In this document: positions 44,701 to 54,900 of the stretch, piece after piece
Numbering within the stretch: position 1 is the first letter of the stretch
Layout: every line of letters begins with the position of its first letter
Assembly (NCBI RefSeq): GCF_905171775.1
Contig: NC_053489.1
Span: forward strand, 146,422,142 to 146,486,141
Length of the DNA stretch: 64,000 bases
Source: Rana temporaria
Taxonomy: Eukaryota > Chordata > Amphibia > Anura > Ranidae
Direction: 5' to 3'
Notes under the pieces: generated by a model
Seen by the model: only the letters and a program-made list of their open reading frames with translations
What the model was told of the DNA's origin: nothing
The model's database searches: none
Program-made: the position numbers and the translations under genes

Positions 44701-47700
44701 CAATTATGTCAGCAGTTATTTCACACCCTATATACTCTTATTAATAATGCTGTTCATCATGGCACCTCCTGCCCATGTGATATGACTCTGTATCAACTAC
44801 TACTGTTAATACTACTACTGCTGCTTCTGCTGCTGCTGCTGCCGCCCAGTCAATACACCTATGTCAGCAGTTGTTTAACACTCTATATACTCTTATTCCT
44901 ACTGCTGTTCATCATGGCACCTCCTGCCCATGTGATATGACTCTGTATCAACTACTACTGTTAATACTACTACTGCTGCTTCTGCTGCTGCTGCCGCCCA
45001 GTCAATACACCTATGTCAGCAGTTATTTCACACTCTATATACTCTTATTAAGACTGCTGTACATCATGGCACCTCCTGCCCATGTGATATGACTCTGTAT
45101 CAACTACTACTGTTAATACTACTACTGCTGCTTCTGCCGCCCAGTCAATACACCTATGTCAGCAGTTATTTCACACTCTATATACTCCTATTCCTACTGC
45201 TGTTCATCATGGCACCTCCTGCCCATGTGATATGACTCTGTATCAACTACTACTGTTAATACTACTACTGCTGCTTCTGCTGCTGCTGCCGCCCAGTCAA
45301 TACACCTATGTCAGCAGTTGTTTAACACTCTATATACTCTTATTAAGACTGCTGTACATCATGGCACCTCCTGCCCATGTGATATGACTCTGTATCAACT
45401 ACTACTGTTAATACTACTACTGCTGCTTCTGCTGCTGCTGCCGCCCAGTCAATACACCTATGTCAGCAGTTGTTTAACACTCTATATACTCTTATTCCTA
45501 CTGCTGTTCATCATGGCACCTCCTGCCCATGTGATATGACTCTGTATCAACTACTACTGTTAATACTACTACTGCTGCTTCTGCTGCTGCTGCCGCCCAG
45601 TCAATACACCTATGTCAGCAGTTATTTCACACTCTATATACTCTTATTAAGACTGCTGTACATCATGGCACCTCCTGCCCATGTGATATGACTCTGTATC
45701 AACTACTACTGTTAATACTACTACTGCTGCTTCTGCCGCCCAGTCAATACACCTATGTCAGCAGTTATTTCACACTCTATATACTCCTATTCCTACTGCT
45801 GCTCATCATGGCACCTCCTGCCCATGTGATATGACTCTGTATCAACTACTACTGTTAATACTACTACTGCTGCTTCTGCTGCTGCTGCCGCCCAGTCAAT
45901 ACACCTATGTCAGCAGTTGTTTAACACTCTATATACTCTTATTAAGACTGCTGTACATCATGGCACCTCCTGCCCATGTGATATGACTCTGTATCAACTA
46001 CTACTGTTAATACTACTACTGCTGCTTCTGCTGCTGCTGCCGCCCAGTCAATACACCTATGTCAGCAGTTGTTTAACACTCTATATACTCTTATTCCTAC
46101 TGCTGTTCATCATGGCACCTCCTGCCCATGTGATATGACTCTGTATCAACTACTACTGTTAATACTACTACTGCTGCTTCTGCTGCTGCTGCCGCCCAGT
46201 CAATACACCTATGTCAGCAGTTATTTCACACTCTATATACTCTTATTAAGACTGCTGTACATCATGGCACCTCCTGCCCATGTGATATGACTCTGTATCA
46301 ACTACTACTGTTAATACTACTACTGCTGCTTCTGCCGCCCAGTCAATACACCTATGTCAGCAGTTATTTCACACTCTATATACTCCTATTCCTACTGCTG
46401 TTCATCATGGCACCTCCTGCCCATGTGATATGACTCTGTATCAACTACTACTGTTAATACTACTACTGCTGCTTCTGCTGCTGCTGCCGCCCAGTCAATA
46501 CACCTATGTCAGCAGTTATTTCACACTCTATATACTCTTATTAAGACTGCTGTTCATCATGGCACCTCCTGTCCATGTGATATGACTCTGTATCAACTAC
46601 TACTGTTAATACTACTACTGCTGCTTCTGCTGCTGCTGCCGCCCAGTCAATACACCTATGTCAGCAGTTATTTCACACTCTATATACTCTTATTAAGACT
46701 GCTGTACATCATGGCACCTCCTGCCCATGTGATATGACTCTGTATCAACTACTACTGTTAATACTACTACTGCTGCTTCTGCCGCCCAGTCAATACACCT
46801 ATGTCAGCAGTTATTTCACACTCTATATACTCCTATTCCTACTGCTGTTCATCATGGCACCTCCTGCCCATGTGATATGACTCTGTATCAACTACTACTG
46901 TTAATACTACTACTGCTGCTTCTGCTGCTGCTGCCGCCCAGTCAATACACCTATGTCAGCAGTTATTTCACACTCTATATACTCTTATTAAGACTGCTGT
47001 TCATCATGGCACCTCCTGCCCATGTGATATGACTCTGTATCAACTACTACTGTTAATACTACTACTGCTGCTTCTGCTGCTGCTGCCGCCCAGTCAATAC
47101 ACCTATGTCAGCAGTTATTTCACACTCTATATACTCTTATTAAGACTGCTGTACATCATGGCACCTCCTGTCCATGTGATATGACTCTGTATCAACTACT
47201 ACTGTTAATACTACTACTGCTGCTTCTGCTGCTGCTGCCGCCCAGTCAATACACCTATGTCAGCAGTTATTTCACACTCTATATACTCTTATTAAGACTG
47301 CTGTACATCATGGCACCTCCTGCCCATGTGATATGACTCTGTATCAACTACTACTGTTAATACTACTACTGCTGCTTCTGCCGCCCAGTCAATACACCTA
47401 TGTCAGCAGTTATTTCACACTCTATATACTCCTATTCCTACTGCTGTTCATCATGGCACCTCCTGCCCATGTGATATGACTCTGTATCAACTACTACTGT
47501 TAATACTACTACTGCTGCTTCTGCTGCTGCTGCCGCCCAGTCAATACACCTATGTCAGCAGTTATTTCACACTCTATATACTCTTATTAAGACTGCTGTT
47601 CATCATGGCACCTCCTGCCCATGTGATATGACTCTGTATCAACTACTACTGTTAATACTACTACTGCTGCTTCTGCTGCTGCTGCCGCCCAGTCAATACA

Positions 47701-48370
47701 CCTATGTCAGCAGTTATTTCACACTCTATATACTCTTATTAAGACTGCTGTACATCATGGCACCTCCTGCCCATGTGATATGACTCTGTATCAACTACTA
47801 CTGTTAATACTACTACTGCTGCTTCTGCCGCCCAGTCAATACACCTATGTCAGCAGTTATTTCACACTCTATATACTCCTATTCCTACTGCTGTTCATCA
47901 TGGCACCTCCTGCCCATGTGATATGACTCTGTATCAACTACTACTGTTAATACTACTACTGCTGCTTCTGCCGCCCAGTCAATACACCTATGTCAGCAGT
48001 TGTTTCACACTCTATATACTCTTATTCCTACTGCTGTTTATCATGGCACCTCCTGTCCATGTGATATGACTCTGTATCAAGTACTACTGTTAATACTACT
48101 ACTGCTGCTTCTGCTGCTGCTGCTGCCCAGTCAAGACACCTATGTCAGCAGTTATTTCACACCCTATATACTCTTATTAAGACTGCTGTACATCATGGCA
48201 CCTCCTGCCCATGTGATATGACTCTGTATCAACTACTACTGTTAATACTACTACTGCTGCTTCTGCTGCTGCTGCTGCCGCCCAGTCAATACACCTATGT
48301 CAGCAGTTATTTGACACTCTATATACTCCTATTCCTACTGCTGTTCATCATGGCACCTCCTGCCCAAGTG
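44700..48370 (+). repeat. ~150-bp satellite array with higher-order structure inside the hAT
   Basis: About two dozen units, each with 'acctatgtcagcagtt', 'cactctatatactc', 'catggcacctcctgcccatg' and a CTG/CTA-rich end. Unit variants ('attaagactgctgtac', 'attcctactgctgttc') recur in fixed order, giving a ~599-bp four-unit period from about 44871 to 46500 (for example starts at 44871, 45470 and 46069), then a different three- and four-unit arrangement. The 73-residue Leu-rich frames in it are by-products of the repeat. Confidence 0.95.
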
Positions 48371-48720
48371 ATATGACTCTGTATCTACTACTACTACTAC
48401 TACTGCTGCTGCTCAGTGAAGACACCTATGTCACAAGTTATTTGCCACTCTATACTACTATTACCACTGCTGCTGCTGCTGTTCATGGCACCTCTTTCCC
48501 AAGTGATTTGACAATATATTGTCTACTGTTACTACTACTGCTGCTGCTCACGACACCTATGTCACAAGTTATTTGACACTATAGACTACTATGGCCACTA
48601 CTGATGCTGTAAAGTCTTGCCCAAGTGTTTAGATGCTATCTAGTACTATTACCACTACTGCTTGTAAATGCTGCCTGTGTGATAATTACATTATATTTTA
48701 ATACTACTGCTGCAGCCTCC
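48371..48720 (+). repeat. Degenerate edge of the satellite
   Basis: Diverged copies of the same unit ('acacctatgtcacaagttat', 'ctactattaccactgctgct') get progressively shorter and less alike, as expected at the edge of a tandem array. Confidence 0.85.
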
Positions 48721-48898
48721 ATGATGAGTAATGCCTCATGACCTCTCTGGCACAGCGGATCCACCAACAGCCTCCGCTACAAGCTACCAGACCGGATCGT
48801 AACAGCAAGTGTAACTAAAACAATGAACTTTATGTTAAACCCTGGTTTGCGGCCTTTATACTGCAACCATTAGCCTGTCTGCAAGAGCAAATCTGCAC

Positions 48899-48913
48899 TC
48901 TCTCTCTTTCTTG

Positions 48914-48946
<33 letters not shown>
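48899..48946 (+). repeat. (CT)n-(TA)n microsatellite
   Basis: A CT run is followed by about 11 TA dinucleotides. Confidence 0.9.
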
Positions 48947-49186
48947 GTTGCTTTTGTTATGTTCATTTTTCAACAGTTTAGTTTGTGTTCGTCGTGTCTG
49001 TGTCCGCGAACTTTAGTTTGTCCTAGGTTTGTGTTACATAAAATAATAGTATACAATTTTTTTTGCTTATTATGAAGTTAGATGTGTTGATGTTGATGTT
49101 GATGTGGTAGATGTTAAGTTAGATGTGTTGAAAAACCTAAAAATCTATCTCAAAAAGAAAGGAAACATTTCAAAAAAATAACATTT

Positions 49187-49192
49187 TTTATT
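49187..49192 (-). terminator. Polyadenylation signal of the Myb/SANT-like gene
   Basis: AATAAA on the minus strand about 15 bases after the stop codon of the last exon. Confidence 0.65.
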
Positions 49193-49206
49193 TAAAAAAA
49201 AAAAAA

Positions 49207-52200
49207 TTAAACGTAATTAAGCATGCGCTGCTGAAGCTCTGCTATCTCTGCATAATTTTTTAATTGCTGCTGCTCCAGCTGCTGGTTCTGCTGGTCCAGA
49301 TAACGAATTTTCTTCTGGTTGGAGAGGATCTTGGCATTCGTTCTCTGGATCAAAGCCTGCTTCAGCAGCATATCTTTTGCAACTGTTAGGATATAAGAAA
49401 AAAACATTTGGATTTCAAAGACCGTTACCAAATAAATAAAATATTTCTGTTGCTTATTAAACAATCATTATCATGTCTATACACTTGTTATGTGTCTAGC
49501 ACATTCAGGGAGTGCAGAATTATTAGGCAAATGAGTATTTTGACCACATCATCCTCTTTATGCATGTTGTCTCACAAGCTGTATAGGCTCGAAAGCCTAC
49601 TACCAATTAGGCATATTAGGTAATGTACATCTCTGTAATGAGAAGGTGTGTGGTCTAATGACATCAACACTCTATATCAGGTGTGCATAATTATTAGTCA
49701 ACTTCCTTTCCTTTTGCAAAATGTGTCAAGAGAAGGACTTGACAGGCTCTGAAAAGTCAAAAATAGTGAGATATCTTGCAGAGGGATGCAGCACTCTTAA
49801 AATTGCAAAGCTTCTGAAGCATGATCATCGAACAATCAAGCGTTTCATTCAAAATAGTCAACAGGGTCGCAAGAAGCGTGTGGAAAAACCAAGGCGCAAA
49901 ATAACTGCCCATGAACTGAGAAAAGTCAAGCGTGCAGCTGCCAAGATGCCACTTGCCACCAGTTTGGCTATATTTCAGAGCTGCAACATCACTGGAGTGC
50001 CCAAAAGCACAAGGTGTGCAATACTCAGAGACATGGCCAAGGTAAGAAAGGCTGAAAAACGACGACCACTGAAAAAAGACACGCAAGCTGAAACGTCAAG
50101 ACTGGGCCTAGAAATATCTCAAGATTGATTTTTCTAAGGTTTTATGGACTGCTGAAATGAGAGTGAGTCTTGATCGACCAGATGGATGGGCCCGTGGCTG
50201 GATTGGTAAAGGGCAGAGAGCTCCAGTCCGACTCAGACGCCAGCAAGGTGGAGGTGGAGTACTGGTTTGGGCTGGTATCATCAAAGATGAGCTTGTGGGG
50301 CCTTTTCGGGTTGAGGATGGAGTCAAGCTCAACTCCCAGTCCTACTGCCAGTTTCTGGAAGACACCTTCTTCAAGCAGTGGTACAGGAAGAAGTCTGCAT
50401 CCTTCAAAAAAAACATGATTTTCATGCAGGACAATGCTCCATCACACGCGTCCAAGTACTCCACAGCGTGGCTGGCAAGAAAGGGTATAAAAGAAGAAAA
50501 ACTAATGACATGGCCTCCTTGTTCACCTGATCTGAAACCCATTGAGAACCTGTGGTCCATCATCAAATGTGAGATTTACAAGGAGGGAAAACAGTACACC
50601 TCTCTGAACAGTGTCTGGGAGGCTGCGGTTGCTGCTGCACGCAATGTTGATGGTGAACAGATCAAAACACTGACAGAATCCATGGATGTCAGGCTTTTGA
50701 GTGTCCTTGCAAAGAAAGGTGGCTATATTGGTCACTGATTTGTTTTTGTTTTGTTTTTGAATGTCAGAAATGTATATTTGTGAATGTTGAGATGTTATAT
50801 TGGTTTCACTGTTAAAAATAAATAATTGAAATGGGTATATATTTTTTTTTTGGTTAAGTTGCCTAATAATTCTGCACAGTAATAGTAGTCACCTGCACAC
50901 ACAGATATCCCCCTAAAATAGCTAACACTAAAAACAAACTAAAAACTACTTCCAAAAATATTCAGCTTTGATATTAATGAGTTTTTGGGGTTCATTGAGA
51001 ACATGGTTGTTGTTCAATAATAAAATGAATCCTCAAAAATACAACTTGCCTAATAATTATGCACTACCTGTATACTTCTAGCATCAATACCATATTATGG
51101 TTCTACAATCTGACAGGTGCGCTTTATATGTTGTCCATTTTTATATCTACATTTTATTGTTGAAATGTTATTAATCTTTGTGCACATATTTACCTTCGTG
51201 ACCGAGGCTCATGACAACGGGGTCATCCTGCACCTCGACCTCTCCAGCAGCCGTGATGTCGTCATCACCAGTAGTTTGTTGGGGGGAGGGAAGCTCCTCA
51301 ACAGGAGCTGTGGGTGGCGAGTCGGATGGTCCTGGCTGCTCATCCTCCTCTGCCGCATCCTCCTCTTCATCCTCCTCCTCAGCGGCCTGTCGACTTTTGC
51401 GCTTGGGGCGCACAGTTGGTAGAGGAGCTCCTATAATAACACAATGTTCATATATTATAAAAATGTTTTCTAATGACGTATGCAAATTCTGTGTACTCTG
51501 CTGTATTGTATATGAATACAAATTAATTTATATAGACAGTTAACCAATGGGACAATGTTATATTAAAGGGTCTTGTGGGCACTACAGGGGACTGAGCGTG
51601 AGCTGGGCTGCCACCATGGTAAAATGAGCTGTTTTTGTCTCCTTTGTTTTGTTCAGACGATCTCATGTTAAAAAAAGGGCCTGATGGAGCACACGGGATT
51701 AGTATGAAAACCCCACGCCTAACACAGGAATTGAGTGTGAATCTATAGATATAAAACTCAACGTGTCTGTGTATGTATGTATGTATGTATGTATGTCTGT
51801 ACCAGCATCACGTCCAAACGGCTAAAGATATTTACATGAAACTTGGCACACAGGTTACTTATATGTCAGCCACAAACATAGGATAGGTGATTTAAGCCTT
51901 ACCCACCCCCATTTGCCATGGACGGGGTTTTTCTTTAAAGTCCCATTCAACTCTATGGGAAATACATGTTACTTCATAACAGCTGTAGATATTTCGATAA
52001 CACTTGGTCACATGTTACTTATACGTCCACTTAAAGTATAGGATCGTTAATTTATCCCTTAACTACCCCCTTTTGTGATGGTCGTGGTTTTTGTTTAAAG
52101 TCCCATGCAAAGCAATGGGAAATGTATGTTCCCACATAACTTCTGTGTTCCTGTCTGCTGTCCCATGTCTTTTTTCAACAGTACTATGAATACCTTGGCT

Positions 52201-53756
52201 GGTGGTGAATGGTGATATATGTTACCACAACATGGCGTCTGGGTTAACAACATCTGCCTTAACATTAATTACATATGACCTTACATAACTGTCACCAAAG
52301 GAGCTGCGGTGGCTCAACGCGATTGCCACTGCGCTGACAAGCCATTCACCTCTGCAGCTAGGGGTTGGGATCCCGCTCTCGGCTACATGTGAATTGAGTT
52401 TGGTGGTCTCAGCCCGGCCCCCGGTGGGTGTGCTATGCGAGGTAAGCCTGCGCTTAGTATGCCCACCCCCCTCCTACAAAAACCACCACACCTACACACG
52501 CACTCGAAATTGGGTTAACATGCACGCACTCTGACCACGCGGTCTCTAAAAAGAGAGGCGAAGGACTAACGGGGCTGGTTGAGCGGGCAAATCCTCTCAC
52601 TCCCTTATAGGGAGTCCCTCTGCCCCGTTGGGCTTCAAAGCGGAGCAGGTAGGACGGGCTGTGTTAGGAGGACCCCCTCACACCTGCCATTGCCACCCGG
52701 GGCATGGAGAAAATTGGCAGATTGCCTCTGGGGGAGGCCTGCCTACTCCCAACTCCTGCAGTCCGGCTCCTCTCTCGAGTACACGCACAAAATACACTTT
52801 AGAAAAAAAAACATAACTGTGACCAATAACTTACCTGGATGATATTTCTCACGGATACGCATGACCCGGTCCATATGGCGCCTCTTCAGGTCTGACCATT
52901 TTTTGACGATCGTCATGCGATCAGGTGGGCCGCCGTGTTGGTCGCGTAATTCCGCAATTATGGAGCAGACCACGGCCTTTTTTTCGGCTTGTCTCCGCAG
53001 ATTATCATAACCTGTTTCCAGAAACTTCTGCAAGATGAAGAACAAAGTATATTATAATACTTTTGTTTAAAGCCTTATGGATATATGACGAAATCTATGG
53101 TATTCAACAATTGGGAGCATTCTCGCATTATTAAGCGTGACATGTTGGCTATCATTTTACTCGGCGTAACATTATCTTTCACAATATATAAAAAATTGGG
53201 CAAAATATATTGTTGTCTTATTTTCTAATTCAAAAAAGTGATTTTTTTCCAAAAAAAGTGCGCTTGTAAGACCGCTGCGCAAATACGGTGTGACAAAAAG
53301 TATTGCAATGACTACCATTTTATTCTCTAGGGTGTTAGAAAAAAAAATATATAATGTTTGGGGGTTTTAAGTAATTTTCTAGCAAAAAAAACTGTTTTAG
53401 TCTTGTAAACACCGAATCTGAAAAATTAGCCCGGTGGTAAAGGTTAAGGACCCTGAAGTCAGGACGTTCACATACGTCCTATGTCCACAACATGTTAAAT
53501 TCATTATGCTAAATAGCAAGAAAAGTGCCTAAATACACATTTACCAACCAGGGTGTCTGCAGCTGTCCAGGCATGCTGGGAGTTGTAGTTGTGTAACAGC
53601 AGGAGACAAATTGTTTGGGAAATACTAATATCTGATCTTATATACTAACTTTTAAACTAGTTAAAATGCAGTTAAAGATAATGAAATAACAGTGGTGAAA
53701 ATACTTACACTAATCAGCATCTTTTCCTCACTGAGTGTAAAATTGCTCCCGACCAT
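49207..53756 (-). CDS. Myb/SANT-like DNA-binding protein, four exons, carried by the hAT
   Basis: Exons on the minus strand: 53756-53709, 53027-52835, 51430-51194 and 49382-49207. All junctions are GT-AG and phases match (0, 1, 1), giving 217 residues ending at TAA. The N-terminal domain (FTLSEEKMLIS, then YDNLRRQAEKK, VVCSIIAELR, KKWSDLKRRHMDRV) resembles the Myb/SANT-like domain of NAIF1 and of Harbinger-element Myb proteins. Then come a basic PKRKSRQ motif (possible nuclear signal), an acidic Glu/Asp stretch, and a C-terminal Gln-rich coiled coil (LDQQNQQLEQQQ). It runs toward the transposase gene. No lesions are seen although introns 2 and 3 hold a SINE and a Tc1 element. Its likely role is binding transposon DNA or guiding the transposase; this is inference. 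Confidence 0.82.
49507..51068 (+). mobile_element. Tc1/mariner element (DD37E type) with IR/DR ends
   Basis: The outer ends 'agtgcagaattattaggcaa' and the inverse 'ttgcctaataattatgcact' are matched by inner copies at about 49682-49703 and 50851-50877, so each end has two transposase-binding-like repeats. It sits in intron 3 of the Myb/SANT gene. A TA follows the right end; the left TA appears mutated. Confidence 0.88.
49721..50738 (+). pseudogene. Tc1/mariner transposase, DD37E type, broken
   Basis: The N-terminal HTH part (GSEKSKIVRYLAEGCS, LKHDHRTIKRFIQ) runs from 49721; a one-base shift near 50070 and an in-frame TAG near 50109 separate it from the catalytic part. The catalytic part shows WTAEMRV where an Asp is expected (lost), then FMQDNAPSH and SPDLKPIENLW, with 37 residues between the second Asp and the Glu. 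That spacing marks the DD37E (TRT-type) branch. It is inactive but few lesions have accumulated, so invasion was fairly recent. Confidence 0.9.
51730..52282 (-). repeat. (GTAT)n-bearing dispersed repeat with two ~175-bp internal copies
   Basis: 'tataaaactcaacgtgt' is followed by a (GTAT)n run (51772-51796) and two imperfect copies (about 51829-51995 and 51996-52140) sharing 'aaagatattt', 'acttatatgtc' and 'gtttaaagtcccat'. The family was not identified (a Helitron-like origin is possible). It lies in intron 2 of the Myb/SANT gene. Confidence 0.6.
52298..52810 (+). mobile_element. tRNA-derived SINE
   Basis: A 15-bp duplication ACATAACTGTCACCA / ACATAACTGTGACCA (52283-52297 and 52811-52825) flanks a 513-base insert ending in an A run. 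The head has a polymerase III box A (TGGCTCAACGC, 52310-52320) and box B (GGTTGGGATCC, 52363-52373) at tRNA-like spacing. The ~430-base body is non-coding. It is inserted in intron 2 of the Myb/SANT gene. Confidence 0.88.
53100..53470 (+). repeat. Dispersed repeat sharing a block with 16915-17010
   Basis: 'gcgtgacatgtt' and 'actcggYgtaac' occur here and at 16919-16960. The rest ('ccggtggtaaaggttaagga') has the look of the TTAACC-type repeats. It lies in intron 1 of the Myb/SANT gene. Confidence 0.55.
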
Positions 53757-53990
53757 TTTCACTTCCAAGCTGGGCAGCACAAAATTGCTATGCGAAAGTA
53801 AACTGGCAAGGATCTCCAGGAAGTGATCGCGTGTTGGTCGCGTGTTGTTCGCGCGAATGCGCATGCGCGATCGAGAATTTCGCAATCGCAATATTGTTTT
53901 TTCGCTAAAATAACACAAATATTCGATTTCAGAGTGCTCCTACAGCAGTTCTTGAAATTCTGCAATCAATTTCTCATTCGCAATTTGTGA
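53757..53990 (-). promoter_or_regulatory. Putative promoter of the Myb/SANT-like gene
   Basis: CpG-rich stretch just upstream of the ATG, with a perfect NRF1-type palindromic site TGCGCATGCGCG at 53858-53869 and no TATA box. It merges upstream into the hAT right subterminal repeats. Confidence 0.5.
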
Positions 53991-54787
53991 AATTTCGATA
54001 AAATATCTCGAATATTCGATTTCAGAATGAGCCAATCAGAGCGCTCCTAAAACAGTTGGCGAAATTCCGCAATCAATTTCGCAATCGCAATATTGCGAAA
54101 TTTCGATAAAATATCACTAATATTCTGAGCCAATCAGAGTGCTCCTACAGCATTTGTCGAAATTCCGCAATAAATATCGCATTCGCATTTTGCGAAATTT
54201 CGATAAAATATCACGAATATTCTGAGCCAATCAGAGTGCTCCTACAGCATTTGCCGAATATTCGCAATTATTTTGTATTGTAAAATATCACGAATATTCT
54301 GAGCCAATCAGAGTGCTCCTACAGCATTTGTCGAAATTGCGCAGTAAATATCGCATTCGCATGTTGCGATATTTCGATAAAATATCACGAATATTCTGAG
54401 CCAATCAGAGCGCTCCTCCAGCATTTCTCGAAATTGCGCAATAAATATCGCATTCGCATGTTGCGATATTTCGATAAAATATCACGAATATTCTGAGCCA
54501 ATCAGAGCGCTCCTCCAGCATTTCTCGAAATTGCGCAATAAATATCGCATTCGCATGTTGCGATATTTCGATAAAATATCACGAATATTCTGAGCCAATC
54601 AGAGCGCTCCTACCGCAGTTATAAAAAAATCGCAATTATTTTCGCATTCGCAATAGCGAAAAATCGCAATCATTTAATTTCGATAAAATATCACGAATAT
54701 TCGAATTTAGCGAATATATCTCGAATATTCGAATATATATTCGAGATATATCGCGAAATCGAATATGGCATATTCTGCTCAACACTA
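53990..54787 (+). repeat. hAT right subterminal repeats and end
   Basis: Seven copies of 'gagccaatcagagYgctcct' at about 54029, 54127, 54225, 54301, 54399, 54495 and 54594, mostly ~98 bases apart (one ~76), separated by 'gcaataaatatcgcattcgc' and 'aaatatcacgaatattct' blocks. Each carries a CCAAT box. The terminal 90 bases are palindrome-rich (CGAATATTCG). Confidence 0.92.
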
Positions 54788-54795
54788 ATACTCAT

Positions 54796-54900
54796 GCCAC
54801 ATACGAACTACTATACGCCTCCTCGCAAAATTCCTCACATAAAATACGCCCCCTGTGGCAATTATGGTTTGATTGGTACGAGCGGTACAAACTCCCTTGA
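54796..54900 (+). pseudogene. L1 ORF2 C-terminal piece separated by the hAT
   Basis: The frame of ORF2 continues past the right target duplication for 34 codons to a TGA at 54898-54900 (contains LWQLWFDWYERYKLP). This proves that the L1 was the target of the hAT insertion. Confidence 0.92.

Larger units (their letters stand above)
39287..54787 (+). mobile_element. 15.5-kb autonomous-type hAT transposon carrying two genes
   Basis: Ends TAGTGTTG...CAACACTA with exact 8-bp duplication ATACTCAT (39279-39286 and 54788-54795), which lies in L1 ORF2. Inside are left subterminal sequence and promoter, a complete hAT transposase (40658-43996), a Tc1 fragment, a ~3.7-kb satellite array, a convergent spliced Myb/SANT-like gene (53756-49207) and right subterminal repeats. 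A SINE and a Tc1/mariner element sit in the introns. The shared ends with the MITE at 3340-4582 show that this family mobilises internally deleted copies. The size is far above the 2.5-5 kb usual for hAT elements. Confidence 0.95.

Noticed and set aside
44700..48370. CRISPR-like array of repeats
   Set aside because: Units are ~150 bp and head-to-tail without unique spacers; the setting is eukaryotic.
44677..48576. Series of 73-residue Leu-rich frames, possible membrane peptides
   Set aside because: They repeat with the satellite unit and start and end at the same unit positions; no evidence of coding.
52298..52373. tRNA gene
   Set aside because: Box A and box B are present, but the sequence continues into a 513-base unit with target duplication and A tail, so it is a SINE head.
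52579..52842. 87-residue frame
   Set aside because: Lies within the SINE body and has no conserved features.
49207..53756. Separate Harbinger transposon nested in the hAT as source of the Myb/SANT gene
   Set aside because: No Harbinger-type transposase or clear inverted ends with 3-bp duplications were seen around it, and its promoter merges with hAT subterminal repeats. It stays possible until other copies are examined.
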